Source: Macrococcoides bohemicum
Lineage (GTDB): Bacteria > Bacillota > Bacilli > Staphylococcales > Staphylococcaceae
Direction of reading: 5' to 3'
Length of the DNA: 64,000 nt
NCBI RefSeq assembly: GCF_003259675.1
Contig: NZ_PZJG01000001.1
Location: forward strand, 62,001-126,000
Shown: positions 27,767 to 34,842 of the stretch, piece by piece
Numbering within the stretch: position 1 is the stretch's first letter
Layout: each line of letters starts with the position of its first letter
Made by a program: the position numbers and the translations under genes
The notes under the pieces: generated by a model
The model's database searches: none
Told to the model about the DNA's origin: nothing
Seen by the model: only the letters and a program-made list of their open reading frames with translations

Positions 27767-27866
27767 TCTTATCTTTCAAGACATCATCTTGTTGGAATTA
27801 GCACAGTGCATAAGCCTGTTGCTGAGGTTTCATAGGGCCAAGTCCCTCCACCTACTCTGAATAAGA
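27767..27866 (-). ncRNA. SAM-I (S-box) riboswitch, orphan
   Basis: On the minus strand the P1 stem TCTTAT...ATAAGA encloses CAGAGTAGGTGGAGGGACT, then GGCCCTATGAAACCTCAGCAAC, GGTGC-like pairing (GCACTGTGCTAATTCC) and a distal hairpin. These are the conserved S-box blocks in order. A TATAAT box lies just upstream (27891-27896). The downstream gene is not a methionine gene. About 130 bases beyond it towards 28028 hold nothing else. Confidence 0.92.
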
Positions 27867-28027
27867 TACGAGCTATTTTTTTGTAAGTTAATTATAACAT
27901 ACTTTTTTATTCAGAACCCTTTGAAATCATTTTGTAATAATTTTTGAGTCATATTTTTAAGGTAAGTTTAAGGTCAAGTACATGGATTGAGATAGTATAA
28001 TAAAAAGAAAATGAGGAGATAAAAGTA

Positions 28028-28222
28028 ATGAAATCATGTTATAAACTTTTTCTAGGTGCAGTGCTCTGTATTACAGGATTTATATTCATCGGGTATGCTT
28101 TAATTTATGATATTAAACCAGATAGTTTTCATGGACTCATTGCAGGGATACTGCTAATGATCGGTATGCCGATGTACTTTAAGAATTTAGCGACACATAT
28201 TGAGAACGGAAGACAGTCGTAA
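28028..28222 (+). CDS. Small two-helix membrane protein
   Basis: A 64-residue protein with two hydrophobic helices (about residues 6-27 and 36-54) and a polar C-terminus. GAGGAG lies upstream of ATG 28028. No recognised family. It is followed directly by an open frame lacking a start codon (28231-28569), suggesting that the locus has been rearranged. Function unknown. Confidence 0.68.
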   Translation: MKSCYKLFLGAVLCITGFIFIGYALIYDIKPDSFHGLIAGILLMIGMPMYFKNLATHIENGRQS

Positions 28223-28230
28223 CGATCTGA

Positions 28231-28569
28231 AAGAATACTGTATCTATTAATGCACAGCATTATGGGTTAGGAAAGATTATTGATATCAAAAGGTACAATG
28301 AGTATATCGTCTATAATGAAGAATTAAAGAAGGGTTTTACGCATATTAGTATTAAAGGATTACCGTTAGAAGATGCGATCAATTACGTGAGATATCATAA
28401 AAGGAAAGAAAAGATGCCATTTTTTAGTTATCTGTATAATGATAAAACATTTATTCGATTAAGTCCGTTTTTCATTGATGTCATTTCTGAAGATACAGCG
28501 CTTATTGCGTGGATTAAGCAGGAATTTAAATATGATTATGCGCATGACTTTGATGATGAGCTAAATTAA
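28231..28569 (+). pseudogene. Open frame without start codon
   Basis: The frame after TGA 28228-28230 is open for 112 codons and looks coding: HYGLGKIIDIKRYNEYIVYN, FTHISIKGLPLEDAINYV, LIAWIKQEFKYDYAHDFDDE. No ATG, GTG or TTG occurs before GTG 28387, and that GTG has no ribosome site. The 5' end has probably been lost or frameshifted. I do not recognise the family; the short 28387 version is unlikely to be a complete protein. Confidence 0.55.
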
Positions 28570-28713
28570 TGAATCATTTTATAAGAACTGTTAGGAAATC
28601 TCATTTATTTATAGTGATGAATAGACTAATGGTATTATTAATTTTAAATTCTTCTTCTCTATGATATATTATGAGATGAAATACAATTTGTGATAATTTA
28701 GGAGGAAGCCCTT

Positions 28714-28800
28714 TTGGAATGGTATTTTTGGATCATCATTATGCTGCCTATTTTATTCTTAGTCCTATTCCCAGTCACAAATAAAAAGAAAGATAAGTAA
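28714..28800 (+). CDS. 28-residue membrane peptide
   Basis: AGGAGG (28700-28705) lies eight bases before TTG 28714, which opens MEWYFWIIIMLPILFLVLF and ends PVTNKKKDK: one hydrophobic helix and a short basic cytoplasmic tail. A terminator starts three bases after the stop, so this is a compact, self-contained transcription unit. Tiny hydrophobic peptides of this form include type I toxins and regulators of membrane proteins, and also small housekeeping peptides; I cannot choose. Too short for ordinary gene callers. Confidence 0.72.
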   Translation: MEWYFWIIIMLPILFLVLFPVTNKKKDK

Positions 28801-28802
28801 CG

Positions 28803-28841
28803 TAAGGCAGTCATAGCAATATGGCTGCCTTATTTTTTAAA
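28803..28841 (+). terminator. Terminator of the small peptide gene
   Basis: AAGGCAGTCAT pairs with ATGGCTGCCTT (one G-U), followed by ATTTTTTA. Confidence 0.88.
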
Positions 28842-28879
28842 AATTGTTAGTTTCTTAGAAAAAAAGTGATTTTTTTATA

Positions 28880-29165
28880 TTATTTTTCATACCAATCAAT
28901 CGCATGTTCCTCTAATTCTTTTACGAGATCATTTTTGCCTTCTATATATGCTTCTATGTCAGTGGCATTTTGATTAACTAACGCTTTTTTTCTCTGCATA
29001 TCGATTGGCTTGTTCTGGATGTGCGATTAAATAATCCCGAAATGCAATATGTCTTGTAATATTAAAGTCATCCAATTCATAGATGTGCAGATGATTGTTC
29101 TATTATCCCCACCTTTTTGAAAATATCGTCGCTTAGGGAAGCCATTTTCTCCTATGGAAGTAGTA
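28880..29165 (-). pseudogene. 3' part of a disrupted GrpB-family (UPF0157) gene
   Basis: Minus-strand segments read GFPKRRYFQKGGDNRT, NHLHIYELDDFNITRHIAFR, DYLIAHPEQANRYAEKK and ALVNQNATDIEAYIEGKN, ending ELEEHAIDWYEK. These are the C-terminal half of a GrpB-like nucleotidyltransferase-fold protein. Two frame breaks are needed: near 29098 and at a seven-T run near 28986-28993. The matching N-terminus lies at 30610-30759. Clear pseudogene. Confidence 0.85.
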
Positions 29166-29320
29166 TTATTGAACTTCAATCAACAAAGGCGATAAGTGAA
29201 TTAGACAAGTGTATAGATGTAACTGAATGAATAAATAATGAACCAAGTAAGCAGAACTTTATATATGGTGGTGTAAAATATAAAGCTTTCAAAGTGTTAA
29301 AACAATGTTTTATGTAAATT

Positions 29321-29364
29321 TAATAACCGGATCAAATACTTTAATAATTTGATCCGGTTATTAA
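29321..29364. terminator. Bidirectional terminator
   Basis: TAATAACCGGATCAAAT and ATTTGATCCGGTTATTA form a perfect 17-bp stem with T-rich flanks. It ends the minus-strand TetR/membrane cassette. Confidence 0.88.
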
Positions 29365-29381
29365 TTTTGTTTCAATAATTA

Positions 29382-29942
29382 TCAAGTATCTAATTTCGCT
29401 TTCTTCGGCCAAATAAAGTAGCTCATTGTGATGATAAAATCGATGATGAGGACAATCTTCCATATACGTATTACGCCCATTAAATTATTCAGAGAAGACG
29501 GATTGTTTGCAACAACCTGCATCAGGTAGATAAGCCCATATGCGATAAGAAATGCAATGATGTGTTTAAAAAAACTCTTTAAGTATTGCTTTGCATATTG
29601 GTTTCCGTATATTTTTTGGCGAGGTGTTTCTTTTAAGTATAATACTTTAAATTTTTCATCTGCCCAATTGATAAAGTCTTTACCAAATACAATTGAAATA
29701 GCAATGTATACAGCAGCGATACCATGTGCAATTTCTGCTGTTCCACCTTGGTATAGATTGAATGTTGTAGCGATAATTAAAAATAGGTCAACTAGTATTG
29801 TACATGATAATAATAACATACTGAATTTTTCTTTATGAAATATATATCTTGTTACTAATCCGAGAACTATGAATACCCAAAATAGAATTTCAGCTGCAAT
29901 GATTAATGTTATGATGATACTCACTTTACTCACTCCATCCAT
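29382..29942 (-). CDS. Multi-helix membrane protein in TetR operon
   Basis: A 186-residue protein with about five membrane helices (around residues 8-30, 40-60, 70-85, 125-145, 160-178) and a short basic loop. I do not recognise the family; it has a YmcC-like look, uncertain. ATG 29942 lies inside the last codons of tetR (13-base overlap), so expression is coupled to the regulator; a GTG at 29933 is an alternative. By context it is the regulated target of the TetR protein, perhaps a transport or stress function. It sits within a disrupted grpB-like gene. Confidence 0.78.
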   Translation of the reverse strand: MDGVSKVSIIITLIIAAEILFWVFIVLGLVTRYIFHKEKFSMLLLSCTILVDLFLIIATTFNLYQGGTAEIAHGIAAVYIAISIVFGKDFINWADEKFKVLYLKETPRQKIYGNQYAKQYLKSFFKHIIAFLIAYGLIYLMQVVANNPSSLNNLMGVIRIWKIVLIIDFIITMSYFIWPKKAKLDT

Positions 29943-30511
29943 GACTGAATTTCTTCCGTTATGATTTGTTCTACTAAAGTGTTTGATAATTGTTTCGGCT
30001 GATAAAGTTTATGTAACGCTAATCCATCAATTAAAGCATGCAGTTTTGTGATGGCTTTTTCTTTGTCGATTGAAAGCTTTATTTTATTATTTTGATGCAG
30101 GAGTTCAAATGATTTTTGTACTAATACGTAGATTTCATCACTCATCGTGTTTTCATCAATTGTGCTATTTTCTTCTTGTACCGCTAACCACACAAGCATA
30201 TCCGCAGTCCTTTTCTTATCGAGCGGCATTGTTAGTAATATCGCATCGACAATGCGTTTTTCAAGAGGTATGTTTCGGTCCATAAATATTGCTTTGATAT
30301 TTGATTCAATTGATTCAGTAAGCATATTTAGTATTTCTGAAAGTAATGCAGACTGATTAGGAAAGTAGTATCTGATTTGGCCAGGTGTCATTTTCGCCGC
30401 ACTGGCTATACTTCTAACAGATGTGCCTTGTTTACCGAGTTCCTGTATATTATGATAGGCAATTTCTAATATTAGTTGCTTTTTAGCTTCATGATTTACT
30501 ATTTTCGGCAT
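29930..30511 (-). CDS. TetR-family repressor
   Basis: A 193-residue TetR protein: N-terminal HTH (KQLILEIAYHNIQELGKQG, then SVRSIASAAKMTPGQIRYYF) and a helical ligand domain. It resembles BetI/YxaF-type members. I use ATG 30511 with AAGGAG nine bases upstream instead of TTG two codons earlier. Two exact inverse copies of a 16-base palindromic site lie directly upstream, so autoregulation of the tetR-membrane operon is very likely. Ligand unknown. Confidence 0.92.
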   Translation of the reverse strand: MPKIVNHEAKKQLILEIAYHNIQELGKQGTSVRSIASAAKMTPGQIRYYFPNQSALLSEILNMLTESIESNIKAIFMDRNIPLEKRIVDAILLTMPLDKKRTADMLVWLAVQEENSTIDENTMSDEIYVLVQKSFELLHQNNKIKLSIDKEKAITKLHALIDGLALHKLYQPKQLSNTLVEQIITEEIQSWME

Positions 30512-30526
30512 TGTCAATCTCCTTTT

Positions 30527-30542
30527 TAATACACATGTATTA
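30527..30542. promoter_or_regulatory. Putative TetR operator 1
   Basis: TAATACACATGTATTA, near-palindromic, between the start codon and the -10 region; it is the exact reverse complement of operator 2. Confidence 0.75.
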
Positions 30543-30560
30543 AATAATATAATCTTATTT

Positions 30561-30576
30561 TAATACATGTGTATTA
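30561..30576. promoter_or_regulatory. Putative TetR operator 2
   Basis: TAATACATGTGTATTA, 18 bases beyond operator 1. The two flank an AT-rich stretch (with TATATT on the minus strand) that should contain the promoter. Confidence 0.75.
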
Positions 30577-30609
30577 AAAAAGAAAATAATATGATATGGA
30601 GTTCAGTTG

Positions 30610-30759
30610 AATTATGTTTTTAAGAGTAGGTATTGATGTACTTTCGATGTGATAGATACTAATAAGTTCATCTTTCAGAATTTGAGCTAATGATATCTTT
30701 TCATTTTGGAACATGTTTGGCCATTCAGAATTATACGGGACAACCTTTAGTTTGCGCAT
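30610..30759 (-). pseudogene. 5' part of the disrupted GrpB-family gene
   Basis: From ATG 30759 (GGAG upstream) the minus strand reads MRKLKVVPYNSEWPNMFQNE and continues to IYHIESTSIPTLKN, the conserved N-terminus of GrpB proteins (PYxxEWP and the HxGSTSxPGL-like block). Homology then stops and the frame runs out about 12 codons later. The remainder of the gene continues at 29165-28880, after the TetR cassette, with about 35-50 central residues missing. Confidence 0.85.
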
Positions 30760-30860
30760 TGGAGATCTCCAACTTAAAATTGATTTAATATTATAATACA
30801 GCAACATTTATCAAAAACAAATCGCAGGTAACAGTTACAATATTTATGAGGTGATACATA

Positions 30861-31751
30861 TTGAGTCAGGATAATATCAATCAGATTATTGAACTTGTTG
30901 AGGAAAACTTACTAGAACATTATACGTTAGAAGATTATGTAAAGCGCACAGGTTATTCAAAGTTCCATTTGATGAGAATGTTCAAGAGAGCGACTGGTTA
31001 TACATTTTATGACTATATTTTAAGTAGGCGTATTGCTTATGCTTCACAATATTTATTGTATACCGATATTAGCATTATCGATCTGGCATTTGTACTGAAC
31101 TTTCAATCACAGGAAGCATTCTCGAGAAGGTTTAAATCAGTGTACGGCTTACCACCAGGTAAATATCGAAAATTGATGAGTGGATTAACAAATGCTAACA
31201 AGGAGGAAGAAGTGATGACTTCAGAAAATATTAAGGGATGGATTATGACTGGGACGGCACCTCATCTTTACGAAACAAGATTGGATGCAAAAGTATTTCA
31301 TAGTGGCCAAAAATCAGCTTTATTATGTTCAATAAATGATAATGCAACATTTAATGAGAATACTTTTGGTACATTAATGCAAAGTATCTCTGCAAAATCT
31401 TTTATTAATAAGCGTGTGAAATTCTCAGCATTTATTAAGACAGAAGTGGTTGATAAATGTGGCGTCTGGGCTAGAATTGATGATGCAAAATACGATATAC
31501 TGCAGTTTGATAATATGATGGATAGAGCAATTATCGGTACAAATGAATGGAATTATTATTCTGTCGTACTCGACGTTAGTGAAAGTGCAGCATCAATGCA
31601 TTTTGGTGTAATGCTATTAGGTAATGGTAAAGTATGGATCGATCAGTTTAAGGTAGAAGAAGTAGATCTATCTATACCTAGTACAGACACATTAACTAAG
31701 CCACAAGATTTGCCTTCAATACCAATAAATCTGGATTTTGAGGAGAGTTAA
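30861..31751 (+). CDS. AraC-family transcriptional regulator
   Basis: A 296-residue protein with the AraC double HTH at the N-terminus (residues 5-105: YTLEDYVKRTGYSKFHLMRM, LAFVLNFQSQEAFSRRFKSV, YGLPPGKYRK). The C-terminal half is a jelly-roll-like ligand domain ending in GKVWIDQFKVEEVD, as in regulators that sense small molecules. The start is TTG 30861 after GAGGTG. Its gene is followed one base later by a small membrane gene. Ligand unknown. Confidence 0.9.
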   Translation: MSQDNINQIIELVEENLLEHYTLEDYVKRTGYSKFHLMRMFKRATGYTFYDYILSRRIAYASQYLLYTDISIIDLAFVLNFQSQEAFSRRFKSVYGLPPGKYRKLMSGLTNANKEEEVMTSENIKGWIMTGTAPHLYETRLDAKVFHSGQKSALLCSINDNATFNENTFGTLMQSISAKSFINKRVKFSAFIKTEVVDKCGVWARIDDAKYDILQFDNMMDRAIIGTNEWNYYSVVLDVSESAASMHFGVMLLGNGKVWIDQFKVEEVDLSIPSTDTLTKPQDLPSIPINLDFEES

Positions 31752-31752
31752 T

Positions 31753-31980
31753 ATGATTAGAAACTTTGAATTGAAATTTATCAATTTTTGTATTGGTTTA
31801 ATTTATATAATTCTCCTATCAAAGTTTATATATTGGTTAGGTCACTATATATTTGATTATGACTTGAAAATTTTTGAAGTGATAGATTTGCTCTATGCTA
31901 ATACATTTATTACGGTAACATTCGTTGGACTTGTTGTTTTTCTCGAGATTTATGGAGAAACAAAAGAAAGTAAAAAATAA
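31753..31980 (+). CDS. Small membrane protein downstream of araC-type gene
   Basis: A 75-residue protein with two predicted helices (about residues 10-30 and 46-66). ATG 31753 lies one base after the AraC stop codon, with GAGGAG in the end of that gene, so they form an operon. No recognised family. Role unknown. Confidence 0.7.
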   Translation: MIRNFELKFINFCIGLIYIILLSKFIYWLGHYIFDYDLKIFEVIDLLYANTFITVTFVGLVVFLEIYGETKESKK

Positions 31981-32068
31981 GTATAAATGGTTATTTACAT
32001 CACCTAATAAATATGTTTACATATAATTAACATATATATGTAATTATAGTACAGACAGGGGATAAAAC

Positions 32069-32371
32069 ATGAAGACTTTTAAAGTATTATCATCAATTGC
32101 TTTATTATCAGTAGCCTTACCATTTTCACAAATTGATACTGTAAATGATTCTCATACAGTAAAAGCAGCTACAAAGGCTGGATACCCAACTTCTAAATAT
32201 AAAAAAGGTGCACCTTTAAAGTTCGGTAAATGTAAAGATTTGAATAAATATTATCCATACGGTGTGACATACAATCATAAATCATACCGTCCAGGGTTAG
32301 ATCGTGATAAAGACAAAATGGCATGCGAAGCAAAAGATATGGTATTTAAAGCTTGGATGGCAAAAAACTAA
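32069..32371 (+). CDS. Secreted Excalibur-domain protein
   Basis: A 100-residue protein with a signal peptide (MKTFKVLSSIALLSVALPFS, cleavage near VKAA) and one C-terminal Excalibur calcium-binding-like domain: CKDLNKYYPYGV, then DRDKDKMACE with the DxDxD-type loop and two cysteines. The domain is closely similar to the C-terminus of the nuclease at 34.8 kb. Extracellular. AGGGGA precedes ATG 32069. Function unknown; a role at the cell surface is likely. Confidence 0.87.
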   Translation: MKTFKVLSSIALLSVALPFSQIDTVNDSHTVKAATKAGYPTSKYKKGAPLKFGKCKDLNKYYPYGVTYNHKSYRPGLDRDKDKMACEAKDMVFKAWMAKN

Positions 32372-32375
32372 TATT

Positions 32376-32404
32376 AAGTCCTGCAAATGCAGGGCTTATT
32401 TATT
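32376..32404. terminator. Terminator
   Basis: AAGTCCTGCA/TGCAGGGCTT stem, then ATTTATTTTT. It overlaps the end of the convergent gene. Confidence 0.8.
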
Positions 32405-32710
32405 TTTAATATATTTTAGATAAGCAGTAACAATAATAAATAGCATTAAGAATAATCCGATTTTCATCCAAAAATTAAAATAAAAACTAAGGATCGTTAC
32501 GCATATAACACTATAGATTATATGGATGAAAATATAGTTATAGTAATCTTTTGATAATAAAGTTTGTTTTTTCTTTTCGTCAGAGAACAAAAATGCTGCA
32601 AAGAGGTTACTCATGATCAAATGGAACATAATATCGGATCCGTTTTCTTTTATGAAAAAACCAAGGAATAAGTTTAAGGATAATATTAAAAATAGATAAA
32701 ATGGATTCAT
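32396..32710 (-). CDS. Membrane protein, unknown
   Basis: A 104-residue protein with three to four hydrophobic helices separated by a basic loop (SDEKKKQTLLSKD). I use ATG 32710 with GAGGTGG five bases upstream. No family recognised. Convergent with the Excalibur gene. The 290-base gap up to 33002 holds the merR promoter (TATAAT near 32955) and little else that I can identify. Function unknown. Confidence 0.7.
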   Translation of the reverse strand: MNPFYLFLILSLNLFLGFFIKENGSDIMFHLIMSNLFAAFLFSDEKKKQTLLSKDYYNYIFIHIIYSVICVTILSFYFNFWMKIGLFLMLFIIVTAYLKYIKNK

Positions 32711-33001
32711 TATTACCACCTCATAGTGTTGTTATATTTTTATTTTGATGGTAAAAAATAGATTTGTAAAGTTTATATACAATCAATATATTCAAGGTTA
32801 GAGTAGAATTTGATGGTAAGAAGATAGACTTATACCAGCACGTTAATTATTGCAACCTGTAAAGGGTGTTTTTTTATTTATGTCGAAAATAATCACAATT
32901 TTAACTATACTTTGCACATATTTATACATATTTATTGTGGTCCGAATAAAATTTCTATAATATATAAACTATCACGTGATGGTTTGGATGGAGGAGAGCT
33001 A

Positions 33002-33379
33002 ATTGGGAAGGATATATTAAAAATAGGCGAACTTGCTAAATTAGCAGGTGTAACAAATAGAACAGTGGATTATTACACCAATCTTGGATTATTAGAATTT
33101 AATAGAAGTGAATCGAACTATAGATATTATTCAAGGGGCATGGTGGATAGGATTAAAGAAATTGAACGGTTTAAGCAAGAAGGTATGCATTTAAATGAAA
33201 TTAAAAATAAATTTACATCACATGAAGTCATAGATATTCAAGATTTAAGATTAAAGATGAATCAATTAGAACATGATATTAAACATATTGCACAATCAGA
33301 AGATATAACTGAAGCAAGATCTTTAGCCAAGAAAGATTTAGCTTTGATTAAAGCATTACTATTATTTATACAAAATTAA
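33002..33379 (+). CDS. MerR-family regulator with apparent AUU start
   Basis: A 125-residue MerR protein: KIGELAKLAGVTNRTVDYYT helix-turn-helix, LGLLEFNRSESNYRYYS wing, and a coiled-coil dimerisation region. No effector cysteines. GGAGG ends seven bases before ATT 33002, and no in-frame ATG, GTG or TTG has a ribosome site; a probable -10 box (TATAAT near 32955) rules out the far-upstream frame. It is 37 bases before a CNNM/CorC gene; in other Firmicutes such MerR genes accompany CorC/MpfA-type magnesium proteins. Regulation of that neighbour is inferred. Confidence 0.87.
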   Translation: MGKDILKIGELAKLAGVTNRTVDYYTNLGLLEFNRSESNYRYYSRGMVDRIKEIERFKQEGMHLNEIKNKFTSHEVIDIQDLRLKMNQLEHDIKHIAQSEDITEARSLAKKDLALIKALLLFIQN

Positions 33380-33390
33380 TGGAGGTGAGT

Positions 33391-33410
33391 ATTCTGTCAT
33401 TTGACAGAAT
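33391..33410 (+). promoter_or_regulatory. Hairpin between ribosome site and start codon of CNNM gene
   Basis: ATTCTGTCA and TGACAGAAT form a perfect 9-bp inverted repeat. GGAGGTG (33381-33387) is before it and TTG 33417 after it, so the hairpin sits inside the translation-initiation region. Confidence 0.6.
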
Positions 33411-33416
33411 ATATTA

Positions 33417-34724
33417 TTGGAAACAACTATAAATTTAATTATATTTACGATACTAATCATTTTAACCGCATTTTTCGTCGCAACAGAATTCGCAATCGTC
33501 AAGGTAAGACATTCAAGATTAAATCAGCTTGTTAATGAAGGCAAGCCAGGCGCTTTATCTGCTAGTAAAGTAGTAAATCATTTAGATGAATATTTAAGTG
33601 CTTGTCAATTAGGGATTACAATTACAGCATTAGGTATAGGTATGGTTGGGGAAAAGACTTTTGAATTTATCCTTCATCCTATGTTTGAGATAATGGGTAT
33701 ACCAACTGATTTAATTCATATCTTTACTTTAGTTGCTGCATTCATTATCGCTACTTTTTTACATGTAGTTGTGGGTGAGTTAGCTCCGAAAACAATTGCG
33801 ATACAGAAAGCAGAAGCAGTGACATTAGCGTTTAGTAAACCGATAATGTTCTTCTATAGGATACTTTATCCGTTTATTTGGTTATTAAATGGTTCAGCAA
33901 GATTATTATTGAAAGTAATCGGTATTAAACCAGTAGGAGAACATGAATTAACCCATACTGAAGAAGAATTACGTATGTTACTTGCAGATAGTTATCAATC
34001 TGGTGAAATCAATATCAATGAGCTTAAAGTAATTAATAACGCATTTGAGTTTGATGATAAAGTTGCTCGAGAAGTAATGACACCAAGAAATGAAATTATT
34101 GCGATTGATATAAATGATAATATTATTGACGTCATAGAAATGATACAGCACGAACGTTATACAAGATATCCGGTATATGAAATTGATAAAGATAATATTG
34201 TAGGTTATGTTCATATAAAAGATTTTATTGATTTAACATTACAAGATATTAAGATTATACAAGAGAAGCAATTAACTGATTATATCCATCCAGTTATGAG
34301 AGAAATTGAAACAGTAGCTTTAACTAAACTTCTACATAAGATGAAAGCAAATCGAGTACACTTAGCAATTCTAATGGATGAATATGGTGGTACAAGTGGA
34401 TTGGTTACTATAGAAGATATCATCGAAGAGCTTGTCGGAGAAATCCGTGACGAATTTGATGCTGATGAGAAAGAAAAGATAATTAGAATGGATGATAATC
34501 ATTATAAGATGCATTCTAGTGTATTGATTAGTGATGTAGAAAAACTTTTAGGTGTTCAATTTGATGTAGATAATGTCGACACTATCGGTGGCTGGATGTT
34601 ATCATTTATCAGTGAAAATAAAGATGAGATTTATCATGATAACTATCTATTTAAAATTATTAAAAGAGATGGTAATCATATAGAGGAAATTGAAGTTTTT
34701 AAATCAGATGAACCAATAGAATAG
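33417..34724 (+). CDS. CNNM/CorC-type transporter (MpfA-like)
   Basis: A 435-residue protein: DUF21/CNNM membrane domain with three to four helices (residues about 5-185), two CBS domains (about 205-340, EVMTPRNEIIAID, YPVYEIDKDNIVGYVH, AILMDEYGGTSGLVT) and a C-terminal CorC/HlyC domain. Staphylococcal MpfA of this layout protects against high magnesium. The start is TTG 33417; upstream the frame is closed by TGA, and the nearest ribosome site is about 30 bases away across a hairpin. Cotranscription with merR is likely. Mg export is family-based inference. Confidence 0.92.
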   Translation: METTINLIIFTILIILTAFFVATEFAIVKVRHSRLNQLVNEGKPGALSASKVVNHLDEYLSACQLGITITALGIGMVGEKTFEFILHPMFEIMGIPTDLIHIFTLVAAFIIATFLHVVVGELAPKTIAIQKAEAVTLAFSKPIMFFYRILYPFIWLLNGSARLLLKVIGIKPVGEHELTHTEEELRMLLADSYQSGEININELKVINNAFEFDDKVAREVMTPRNEIIAIDINDNIIDVIEMIQHERYTRYPVYEIDKDNIVGYVHIKDFIDLTLQDIKIIQEKQLTDYIHPVMREIETVALTKLLHKMKANRVHLAILMDEYGGTSGLVTIEDIIEELVGEIRDEFDADEKEKIIRMDDNHYKMHSSVLISDVEKLLGVQFDVDNVDTIGGWMLSFISENKDEIYHDNYLFKIIKRDGNHIEEIEVFKSDEPIE

Positions 34725-34733
34725 TAGTAAATT

Positions 34734-34767
34734 AACGGTACTTATTTTTAAGTACTGTTTTTTTTTT
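34734..34767 (+). terminator. Terminator after CNNM gene
   Basis: AACGGTACTT/AAGTACTGTT stem, followed by a run of T. Confidence 0.88.
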
Positions 34768-34842
34768 AGAAATATTTACCCCAATTACAAATAAATCATA
34801 TATACTTACTTTAAGTAGATTATTTCATTTGGGGGAATTTTT

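Noticed and set aside
28387-28569. Sixty-codon gene starting at GTG 28387
   Set aside because: No ribosome site, and the same frame has protein-like text for over 50 codons before it; treated as part of a 5'-incomplete gene.
32860-32880. Possible small RNA terminator (CCTGTAAAGGGTG then T-run)
   Set aside because: Stem is too short and mismatched, and no promoter clearly belongs to it.
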